This document shows, one piece after another, positions 33,646-39,659 of a stretch of 39,659 nt of DNA. This DNA is from an uncultured Bacilli bacterium (GTDB lineage Bacteria; Bacillota_I; Bacilli_A; RF39; UBA660), in contig CALVKJ010000004.1 of the NCBI GenBank assembly GCA_944332675.1, positions 1 to 39,659 of the forward strand, given 5' to 3'. How positions within the stretch are numbered: the first letter of the stretch is position 1; each line of letters starts with the position of its first letter. The position numbers and the translations under genes are program-made. The notes beneath the pieces are model-generated. The model had not been told where the DNA came from. It did not search any database and saw only the letters and a list, made by a program, of their open reading frames with translations.

Positions 33646-34523
33646 TATTCATCCTCGATATCTATATGCATTTTTGCTAAAATATCTTCTAGTTCATTAA
33701 CCCCATCAAAATATACTTCTATTTTATTCTTATGTACTCTTACCTTAGTATTGAGCGCATCCATAATTATATTTTCAAACATTCTATATTTCGTATCATA
33801 ATTACTTTTACTTTTAACTTTAGTTACTTGTTTTTCTTCCTGACTTAGTTTTTCTAAATCATGAACACTCAAATTATCAGTTATTACTTTTTTAGCTAAT
33901 AGAATTGCTTTATTTTCATCATCTATTTTACTTATAACTCTAGCGTGCGACATAGACAAATTTTTCTTTTCCACTAATTTTTTAACTTCATCAGGTAATT
34001 TAAGTAACCCTAAAATATTGGTAACATAAGTTCTACTCTTACCAAATTTATTTGCAAACTCTTCTTGCGTATATCCCCTTAATTTAATTATATTACTAAT
34101 AGATGTTGCTTCATCTATTGGATTTAAATCTTCTCTTTGAATATTTTCTACCAAAGCAATTTCCATCATTTCTTGATCATCAAAGTCTTTAATTATTGCT
34201 GGTATCTTTTTTAGTCCTGCTATTTTAGCAGCCTTAGTTCTTCGCTCCCCTGCAACAAGTTCATATCCTTTGATACTTTTCTTAACAATAATGGGTTGCA
34301 CTACACCATATTCTTTAATAGATTTTGCAAGTTCATTTAAAGATTCAATATCAAAAGTTTTCCTAGGTTGATACGGATTACTTCTAATATCATCAATATT
34401 AATCTCCGTTACATTTTTTTCATTTTCTTCAACAATATCTTTTTCAAAATTATCAAAATCAATTACTGTATTTGAAAATAATTGTTCAAGTCCTTTCCCT
34501 AAAGCTTTCTTCTTAGTTTCCAT
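33645..34523 (-). CDS. parB: Chromosome-partitioning protein ParB (Spo0J)
   Basis: A 292-residue ParB. RSNPYQPRKTFDIESLNELA, the CTP-binding ELVAGERRTKAAK (GERR at 92-95) and the DNA-binding helix-turn-helix GYTQEEFANKFGKSRTYVTN define it. ParB loads at parS sites, slides as a CTP-dependent clamp and recruits SMC. It overlaps parA by 11 bases. I found no parS-like TGTTTCACGTGAAACA in the window. Confidence 0.96.
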   Translation of the reverse strand: METKKKALGKGLEQLFSNTVIDFDNFEKDIVEENEKNVTEINIDDIRSNPYQPRKTFDIESLNELAKSIKEYGVVQPIIVKKSIKGYELVAGERRTKAAKIAGLKKIPAIIKDFDDQEMMEIALVENIQREDLNPIDEATSISNIIKLRGYTQEEFANKFGKSRTYVTNILGLLKLPDEVKKLVEKKNLSMSHARVISKIDDENKAILLAKKVITDNLSVHDLEKLSQEEKQVTKVKSKSNYDTKYRMFENIIMDALNTKVRVHKNKIEVYFDGVNELEDILAKMHIDIEDE

Positions 34524-35298
34524 CGCGACTTATCACTTCCTTTGCCAAGTTATGATATGCTTCAGTTGCTCTACTTGTAGGATCATATTCATTGATTGGT
34601 TTTCCATGTGATGGTGCTTCAACTAATCTAACAAGTCTTGGAATAATTGTATTAAATACTTTATCTTTAAAGTATTTTCTTATTTCTTCAATTACTTCAA
34701 GTCCTATATTAGTTCTACCATCAAGCATTGTTAAAAGTACACCTTCAATTCTTAAATCTGGATTCATACTAGATTGAACCATAATTATTGAATTTAAGAG
34801 TTGCGTAATTCCTTCAAGAGCAAAAAATTCACATTGCACCGGAATAATTACACTATCACTTGCCACCAAAGCATTCATTGTTCCTAAACCTAGTGATGGT
34901 TGACAATCAATTATTATATAATCATAATTATCTCTAATTTCATCTAACTTTAACTTAAGTTGCATATTTTGTTGAAAAGTTTTATCTTCAAGCATCATTT
35001 TAACAAATTCAACATCAACACCAGCAAGATTAATTGTTGCAGGTATAATGCTTAAATTATGAAACTTAGTCTTCTTAATAGCTTTTTTAACTTCACATTT
35101 GCCTGTTATTAGTTCATAAATATCATTCTTAAAATCATTAGAGTTTAACCCAAGTCCAGTTGTAGCATTACTTTGGGGATCCATATCAATAAGTAACACA
35201 CGTTTCCCAAGTTGCCCTAATGCTGCCGATAAATTTATACTAGTAGTTGTTTTACCAACTCCTCCTTTTTGATTAACAAGTGATATTATTTTTGCCAT
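34513..35298 (-). CDS. parA: Chromosome-partitioning ATPase ParA (Soj)
   Basis: A 261-residue ParA/Soj ATPase with the deviant Walker A KGGVGKTT (11-18), DMDPQSNATTGLG and Walker B IIIDCQPSLG. It drives origin segregation with ParB and in Bacillus regulates DnaA. GAGGTG lies 5 bases before the ATG. It is the first gene of the parA-parB-DUF951-abgT-ychF run. The gene order indicates that the chromosome origin is nearby, beyond the right edge or displaced by the accessory genes there. Confidence 0.96.
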   Translation of the reverse strand: MAKIISLVNQKGGVGKTTTSINLSAALGQLGKRVLLIDMDPQSNATTGLGLNSNDFKNDIYELITGKCEVKKAIKKTKFHNLSIIPATINLAGVDVEFVKMMLEDKTFQQNMQLKLKLDEIRDNYDYIIIDCQPSLGLGTMNALVASDSVIIPVQCEFFALEGITQLLNSIIMVQSSMNPDLRIEGVLLTMLDGRTNIGLEVIEEIRKYFKDKVFNTIIPRLVRLVEAPSHGKPINEYDPTSRATEAYHNLAKEVISRDGN

Positions 35299-35387
35299 AC
35301 TACACCTCTATAACTTTTGTACTCTTCTATTTTATCATACATTCACTTCATTTTGAAATGTTTTTAAGAATTATTTTTAAATTAAAA

Positions 35388-35411
35388 GAAAAAAGCCTTA
35401 GAAATAAGGCT
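35388..35411 (-). terminator. Terminator upstream of parA
   Basis: On the minus strand a 7-bp perfect stem AGCCTTA/TAAGGCT with a TTTC loop runs into TTTTTTC. It lies 110 bases after the 35521-36150 gene. The remaining 35412-35520 shows only a small ACTTTTT/AAAAAGT-type hairpin at about 35489-35506. Confidence 0.8.
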
Positions 35412-35520
35412 AATAAATATTGTTTACAAATAAATTATGATAATTTGCTTTCATCATTAATTATATAAACATTTTTTACACGGTCACACTTTTTCAAAAA
35501 AGTTATAAAACAAAATTTAT

Positions 35521-36150
35521 TTAACACATAACAGAATTGGCAGTAAAATAAGAATTAAAAACATCAGATTTGTTACCCAAAGTATCAACTACATACAATG
35601 AATAGTTTATTCTTTCTCCTCTTGAAGCACAAATTACTACACTTGGATTATAATCATTTAGTCCCACCTTAGTATAGCTACTTTCTCCATTGATAGATAA
35701 GTAGTACTCAGCTATACTTGTTTCCACATTCAATGATACACTAGATATTGTTACATAGCCATCCCCATTATTACCTACATCTGCATCAATTATTTGCAAA
35801 TTAAGATTTTTATCAAAATACACATAACACTTATCAGATACATTGGCTTGCATAATTACCCCATTTGTTTCACTATTCCAAGTTAAAATACTTCCATTTT
35901 CACATCTCGACAAAGTTTCATTGAAGATATAACCATCCTGTGGCCACGTGGTATCACTAGATACTTGATATTCTCCACTTTGATAACCTGTTTCATACAT
36001 CATTGTAAGTGCATTAGTATTTAAAATGTTTTTATTGTTTTCTTCACTACTTATAATAAGCTTTTCATTATTATCGCTTATAAATACATATAAACAAGTT
36101 GTTAAAACTAATAAAATACTTATACTAATAATTAAATATTTCTTTTTCAT
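35521..36150 (-). CDS. Membrane-anchored modular surface protein, second copy of shared module
   Basis: A 209-residue protein with one N-terminal membrane helix (about 4-24). Residues ~44-114 repeat the module of the 4708-5832 protein: NTNALTMMYET, SGEYQVSSDTTWPQDGY, FNETLSRCENG, LTWNSETN, MQAN, SDKCYVYFDK. The DNA is also closely alike over this stretch. The C-terminal 95 residues differ: NGDGYVTISSVSLNVETSIA to the end at Cys resembles an Ig-like beta domain (YYLSINGESSYTKV, INYSLYVVDTLGNKS). So one head module is combined with different tails. The start is taken as ATG 36150 after AAAGGA; a TTG at 36159 is possible. Function unknown. Confidence 0.75.
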   Translation of the reverse strand: MKKKYLIISISILLVLTTCLYVFISDNNEKLIISSEENNKNILNTNALTMMYETGYQSGEYQVSSDTTWPQDGYIFNETLSRCENGSILTWNSETNGVIMQANVSDKCYVYFDKNLNLQIIDADVGNNGDGYVTISSVSLNVETSIAEYYLSINGESSYTKVGLNDYNPSVVICASRGERINYSLYVVDTLGNKSDVFNSYFTANSVMC

Positions 36151-36299
36151 ATTCACCAATCCTTTAGACTATTCTACCAAATTTAACCACACTATCTTTG
36201 TCGAATCTTGTCTACTATTAATATAATATCACAAATGACGCTATTAGGCTATATTAAATTGAATAATTGTTAAGCAAAATATGAGTTAGGTGATACATT

Positions 36300-36646
36300 T
36301 TGATAAAAGAAACACTTTATTTTCACGATGATGAATACTATTATGAAATAGTAAGAACAAATATTAAAAATATCGATTAGAAAACAAATTAACTCAACAA
36401 AATCTAGCAGATCTTTCTGGTGTATCTCGTAAATATATTTGTGATATAGAAAACAAAAATAGAAACAAACACATAACAATAGCTATTCTTGGCAGGATAG
36501 CTGATGCCCTAAATCTAAACATAGTTAAATTTTTTATAAAAGAAGATGAATTAAGAGTTGAAATTAAAAATGTAATAGAAACATTTAATAAAAATAAAGA
36601 AAAAGAAGTAGTAAATATAGAACAAAAGTCAAGCAAGTTTGACTGA
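36300..36646 (+). pseudogene. Xre-type regulator with a one-base frameshift
   Basis: A TTG start after AGGTGA gives LIKETLYFHDDEYYYEIVRT, then NIKNID and a stop. The neighbouring frame supplies KYRLENKLTQQNLADLSGVS, then RKYICDIENKN and IAILGRIADALNLNIVKFF, a clear HTH_3 domain, to TGA 36646. The break is at an A5 run (36366-36370); one extra A would fuse the frames as NIKKYRLENK. It abuts the right end of the TnpB element, whose insertion may have replaced its original 3' end: the last codons (SSKFD) lie in a small palindrome, AGTCAA/TTGACT. Confidence 0.75.
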
Positions 36647-36761
36647 CCTTGCATCACTACAAGGCATTTCTACTTCATAGGACTCTTTGAGTCCTCCATA
36701 GACCAACTTCGGATGGTCGCCACCCTACTAAATTTTTGTTTACTTTGTTCACTTATTTATA
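36647..36761 (-). ncRNA. Probable omega-RNA and right end of the TnpB element
   Basis: The 115 bases directly after tnpB on the minus strand hold a row of hairpins: GACCA/TGGTC (36718-36701), GGACTC/GAGTCC with a 3-base loop (36694-36680), and CCTTG/CAAGG (36664-36647), then TCAGTCAA. TnpB proteins use an RNA from this position, overlapping the tnpB 3' end and the transposon right end, with the guide read from flanking DNA. The RNA is inferred from position and structure. If the element ends at TCAA, the guide would begin at about 36638 and run into the Xre remnant. Confidence 0.55.
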
Positions 36762-37910
36762 TTATAAACTATTCACATACATTTTTAAACCCTCAAACAT
36801 TATATTTACACTAGCATTTATATCTCGATCCTGTAACGCACCACATTTTGGGCATTCCCAACTTCTTATACTTAAATCCTTTACTTCCTTATTTTGATAT
36901 TCACATACTGAACACACTTGACTACTTGGATAAAATCTATTTATGATAAGTAGTCTTTTATTTTGCCATTTGCATTTATATTCCAAAACTCGTTTTATTT
37001 CTGCAAGTGGAATGTTGCTTAAGGATTTTGCTATAGAGTGAAGTTGATACATACCTTTAATATTTAAATCTTCCATAACAATAATGTTATTTTCTTTAAC
37101 TATTTTGTTTGTTACATTGTGTATTAAATGCTTACGAATATTCTTAAGTTTCATATATGCTCTTTGTAATTTTAATTTCACTTTATATCTATTTTTACTT
37201 CCTGATTTACATCTAGCAAGCCACCTTTGTAATCCTTTTATTCTTTTCTTTACTTCTAATGAAGATAAACTGTTTTCGCATTTGTAATTATAGCTCGTTA
37301 TTATTATATCTTTTATTCCTAAATCTAGTCCTACAATACTTCTTGGAACAAATTCGGGTAATATTAGTGGTTCTTCCACTAACACACTTACATAATATTT
37401 ATTTGCTACTCTTCTTATTACTGCACTTTTTATATTACCTATAAAATTTGTCTTATTTCTATATCCTCGAAATCTTACTTCTTTTAGTTTTGGTAATGTA
37501 ATTATTTTATTTTGAAAATCTACTTTTATACTTTCATAATTTTTATCTTTATAGGTACTTTTTATATTATTTGTTTTATAACTATTTCCTATATCTTTGT
37601 TTTTAAATCTTGGAAATTCATTTTGTTTATTAAAGAATCTTTTATAAGCATCTTCTAAATTAAATAGCGACGTTCTTAAACTACAACTATCCACTTCACT
37701 TAACCAAGAATACTCTTTACATAAAGCTGGTAGTTCTTTTATTTGGTCATAACAAGACTTAGATTTACTACTTGTTTTATAATCTTTTATTTTCTCATCT
37801 AAAAAATGATTATAGATAAATCTAGTACATCCAATAGTTTTGTTAATTAATTCTTTTTGCTTATCTGTTGGATATAATCTTAAAACATATCCTTTTAATA
37901 TTTTCTGCAT
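36762..37910 (-). CDS. tnpB: RNA-guided endonuclease TnpB (IS605 OrfB family)
   Basis: A 382-residue, apparently complete TnpB. It starts MQKILKGYVLRLYPTDKQKE and has the helix-turn-helix IGCTRFIYNHFLDEK. RuvC catalytic residues are visible: Asp196 in VGLDLGIKDI, Glu280 in VMEDLNIKGM, and the third acid in DRDINASVNI (361-370). The zinc finger is C333-x2-C336 ... C353-x2-C356. TnpB cuts DNA next to a target-adjacent motif using the omega-RNA and promotes retention of the element. AGGGGGA lies just before the ATG, and a consensus promoter is at 37935-37963, so expression is likely. Confidence 0.95.
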   Translation of the reverse strand: MQKILKGYVLRLYPTDKQKELINKTIGCTRFIYNHFLDEKIKDYKTSSKSKSCYDQIKELPALCKEYSWLSEVDSCSLRTSLFNLEDAYKRFFNKQNEFPRFKNKDIGNSYKTNNIKSTYKDKNYESIKVDFQNKIITLPKLKEVRFRGYRNKTNFIGNIKSAVIRRVANKYYVSVLVEEPLILPEFVPRSIVGLDLGIKDIIITSYNYKCENSLSSLEVKKRIKGLQRWLARCKSGSKNRYKVKLKLQRAYMKLKNIRKHLIHNVTNKIVKENNIIVMEDLNIKGMYQLHSIAKSLSNIPLAEIKRVLEYKCKWQNKRLLIINRFYPSSQVCSVCEYQNKEVKDLSIRSWECPKCGALQDRDINASVNIMFEGLKMYVNSL

Positions 37911-37934
37911 AATGTCCCCCTGAATGATAAATTA

Positions 37935-37963
37935 ATTATATCAAACAAATGTATGTGCGTCAA
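37935..37963 (-). promoter_or_regulatory. Promoter of tnpB
   Basis: On the minus strand TTGACG (37963-37958), exactly 17 bases and TATAAT (37940-37935), 24 bases before the tnpB ATG. Confidence 0.8.
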
Positions 37964-37997
37964 GTAAATTTTGCAAAAAATATGACTTTCCTATTAT

Positions 37998-38029
37998 ATA
38001 AAAAACAAGAAACTATCAAGAATCTTGTT
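37998..38029 (-). terminator. Terminator of the AAA/DUF4143 ATPase gene
   Basis: On the minus strand a 7-bp perfect stem AACAAGA/TCTTGTT with a 12-base loop is followed by TTTTTATA, just after the ATPase stop. Confidence 0.65.
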
Positions 38030-38030
38030 A

Positions 38031-39224
38031 TTATTTATTTAACAACCAATCTATTATATTTTTATGGATTATGCCATTTTGGGAATAATCTAATTTATCA
38101 GTAGAAATTACATATTTAGGATAATTATCATTAATATTATCAAATGCACTAAATTCTCTTTGTTCTGTATTTTCGTCCGCTAAAGTATAGGTAACTTGAT
38201 AATATTCTTTAATATTATGTTTAGTAGCTATAAAGTCTATTTCTCTTCCGTCATTATTACCAATGCTTACTTCATATCCACGATATATTAATTCATTATA
38301 AACGATATTCTCTAAGTAAGCTCCATATTGAGCTTTTTTATTTGTATTAAGTATTTGTCCTAATCCCAAATCCGTTAAATAATATTTATCTTTTCTAGAT
38401 AGCATCTTCTTTCCTCTTATATCATATGCTGAAATTCTTTCCATTAACATTGCTGATGTAGCATAATCTAAACACTCATAAATTGTTTTTGAAGATATTG
38501 GAATATTTTCTTTAGAAAATTCATTCATCATATTTGCTGGAGAAAAAGATTGACTAGGAGTAGTTACTAAATATTCCATAACTCTTTCAAATAAATCTAT
38601 ATTTTTTATATTATTTCTTTTTACAATATCTTTTAAAACAATAGAATTAAATACATCTCGCAGATATGATATCATAGCATCTTGACTTACAAAATCAAAT
38701 CTCTGAGGTAATCCCCCCCATAAGATATAATCGTTAAAAGCATCTTCGATATCGCGAATATCTGTTATGTTTTTCAAATCTATAACTTCTTTAAAAGAAA
38801 AAGGTAGTACTTTAAATGATACGTAACGACCTGATAGTAATGTTGCAAGTTCTCCTGACAAAAGTTTAGAATTAGATCCTGTAATAAAAATAGAAACATT
38901 TAAATTTGCTTTAAAAGAATTGATTGCTTTTTCCCAATCTTCAAGCATTTGTATTTCATCAAAAAATAAATAATATTTTTTATCATCAACTATTCTTTTA
39001 TTTACATAATCATTTAAATCCAAATAGTTTTTTATATATGAATAAGTCACATCTTCAAAATTAATATATATAATATGATCATCATCAACATTAGTTTTAA
39101 TTTCATCTATTATTTGTTTTAATAAAACTGATTTACCACATCTTCTAATACCTATTAATACTTTAATAATATCCAAATTGTAAAACTCTCTTATTTTCGA
39201 TAAATAGTCTTCTCTTATTAGCAT
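38031..39224 (-). CDS. AAA ATPase with DUF4143 domain
   Basis: A 397-residue protein of the AAA_14-DUF4143 family. Walker A is GIRRCGKS (25-32), Walker B YLFFDEIQ (85-92, Asp89 Glu90), and the sensor-like FITGSNSKLLSGELATLLSG follows. The C-terminal part holds a winged-helix-like stretch (SKTIYECLDYATSAMLMERI) and the nuclease-fold-like end LENIVYNELIYRGYEVSIG, then GREIDFIAT. The family is common in anaerobes and accessory regions, and its biological role is unknown. GGTGAT precedes the ATG. It is a single-gene unit. Confidence 0.9.
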   Translation of the reverse strand: MLIREDYLSKIREFYNLDIIKVLIGIRRCGKSVLLKQIIDEIKTNVDDDHIIYINFEDVTYSYIKNYLDLNDYVNKRIVDDKKYYLFFDEIQMLEDWEKAINSFKANLNVSIFITGSNSKLLSGELATLLSGRYVSFKVLPFSFKEVIDLKNITDIRDIEDAFNDYILWGGLPQRFDFVSQDAMISYLRDVFNSIVLKDIVKRNNIKNIDLFERVMEYLVTTPSQSFSPANMMNEFSKENIPISSKTIYECLDYATSAMLMERISAYDIRGKKMLSRKDKYYLTDLGLGQILNTNKKAQYGAYLENIVYNELIYRGYEVSIGNNDGREIDFIATKHNIKEYYQVTYTLADENTEQREFSAFDNINDNYPKYVISTDKLDYSQNGIIHKNIIDWLLNK

Positions 39225-39265
39225 TTATATCACCAATAACATAATATCACAAGTATTACTTATTT

Positions 39266-39305
39266 GCCAATATATTTTCCCGCAGGAAAATATATTGGCT
39301 TTTTT
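39266..39305 (+). terminator. Strong orphan terminator-like hairpin on the plus strand
   Basis: A 15-bp perfect stem, GCCAATATATTTTCC/GGAAAATATATTGGC, with a CGCA loop is followed by TTTTTT on the plus strand. Both flanking genes are on the minus strand, so no plus-strand gene explains it. Read on the minus strand it has no T tract. Confidence 0.6.
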
Positions 39306-39321
39306 AGTTTTATATTTTCCC

Positions 39322-39350
39322 AAAAGAAAATAAGAGATAAACATCTCTTA
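39322..39350 (-). terminator. Terminator of the small zinc-protein gene
   Basis: On the minus strand a 7-bp perfect stem TAAGAGA/TCTCTTA with a 6-base loop is followed by TTTTCTTTT, directly after the stop codon. Confidence 0.75.
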
Positions 39351-39536
39351 TTAATTATCAATTGTTTTCCATTCAGTTGTACCGCACTTTGTACAAATCT
39401 TCGGAGCTAGTATCTTTTTACCCTTTGGTAACTCCATATCAGTATCAATTTTACTACATAGAATACCACTTTCTGGATCTATATAAGCTACTCCAAATTT
39501 GGCATCTTTACAACTATCACATTGTGCATTTTTCAT
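39351..39536 (-). CDS. Small cysteine-rich, probably zinc-binding protein
   Basis: A 61-residue protein with two CxxC pairs (Cys6/Cys9 in AQCDSCKD and Cys48/Cys51 in ICTKCGTTEW) and a further Cys27, the look of a small zinc ribbon. I recognise no named family. GGTGAT lies 3 bases before the ATG, and a clear terminator follows, which supports it being real. The partial gene upstream ends 27 bases before it, so the two may be one operon. Confidence 0.7.
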   Translation of the reverse strand: MKNAQCDSCKDAKFGVAYIDPESGILCSKIDTDMELPKGKKILAPKICTKCGTTEWKTIDN

Positions 39537-39563
39537 TTAATCACCATCCATGATTATTATGGA

Positions 39564-39659
39564 TTAAACATCACTTTTTATACAAAATACTGCATATAAA
39601 GGAACAGACTTAATATTATTTTCAAAGCCAAAATTTTTAGTAGATATTCTAATACCATA
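39564..39659 (-). CDS. C-terminal fragment of an unknown gene
   Basis: A minus-strand frame open from the right edge of the window to TAA at 39564: YGIRISTKNFGFENNIKSVP, then LYAVFCIKSDV. Only 31 codons are visible and I recognise no family. Its spacing to the small zinc-protein gene suggests co-transcription. Confidence 0.45.
   Translation of the reverse strand, partial: YGIRISTKNFGFENNIKSVPLYAVFCIKSDV

Larger units (their letters stand above)
36625..37980 (-). mobile_element. IS200/IS605-type element with solo tnpB
   Basis: A unit of about 1.3 kb with tnpB, its own promoter and a structured 3' end, but no tnpA (Y1 transposase) gene. Boundaries are uncertain: the right end is placed near the hairpins at 36647-36664 and the left end in the AT-rich DNA between the tnpB promoter and the terminator at 37998. 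A TTTTGCAAAA palindrome (37970-37979) may belong to the left end. Movement would need a TnpA supplied from elsewhere. Confidence 0.65.

Noticed and set aside
33645..35520. parS site near parAB
   Set aside because: No sequence close to TGTTTCACGTGAAACA was found by eye; a CCACGTGG at about 35943-35950 lacks the rest of the motif and lies in a coding region.
36270..36657. Minus-strand open frames opposite the Xre remnant
   Set aside because: They are antisense to a recognisable helix-turn-helix domain and have no ribosome sites.
1..39659. CRISPR array, tRNA or rRNA genes
   Set aside because: No regularly spaced repeats and no cloverleaf or rRNA-like stretches were noticed on either strand.

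Overview
The window is AT-rich DNA from a low-GC, Gram-positive-type bacterium (Firmicutes/Bacilli). It has a peptidoglycan and division toolkit (FtsEX with a PcsB-like M23 hydrolase, a MurJ-type flippase, two FemX-type transferases), strong AGGAGG ribosome sites, frequent TTG/GTG starts, and the replication-origin-side gene order parA-parB-DUF951-ychF-rpsF-ssb-rpsR-rplI-dnaB-walJ-rlmH. My best guess is an uncultured gut lineage near Erysipelotrichales/RF39; that is inference from gene style, not a database result. TGA is used as a normal stop (truA, dnaB, walJ and others), so the code is standard.

Layout. 1-4481: rplM start; truA; two eroded ECF-transporter ATPase-like genes; nrdG; whiA with an in-frame TGA; yvcK. 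4537-7560: a secreted modular protein opposite a small Cro/CI-type regulator with three operator-like palindromes between them, then a YitT protein and a GerQ-like protein. 7569-14098: M14 carboxypeptidase-like protein, metallo-hydrolase, Asn-rich single-pass protein, PcsB-like hydrolase, ftsX, ftsE. 14248-19016: murJ-type flippase, two femX-type genes, lemA. 19017-24972: ung, myg1, rlmH, walJ, M23 peptidase, dnaB, rplI in one operon. 25024-26942: a terminator-bounded cassette of two Bro-N genes placed between rplI and rpsR. 26955-28083: rpsR, ssb, rpsF. 28097-35298: acyltransferase, RDD protein, Bax-inhibitor-like protein, ychF, abgT, DUF951, parB, parA. 35388-39659: a second modular secreted protein, a frameshifted Xre regulator, a solo TnpB element with a likely omega-RNA, an AAA/DUF4143 ATPase, a small zinc protein and a partial gene.

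Most housekeeping genes lie on the minus strand as tightly coupled operons with ATGA/TAATG overlaps. The points most worth a second look are: (i) the two tandem Bro-N genes carry different, near-perfect palindromes at exactly the same codons; (ii) two open but catalytically dead EcfA-like genes sit where ecfA2/ecfA1 normally precede truA; (iii) whiA is complete except for one in-frame TGA at codon 40; (iv) two secreted proteins 30 kb apart share one N-terminal module, and one faces a regulator with three evenly spaced palindromes.
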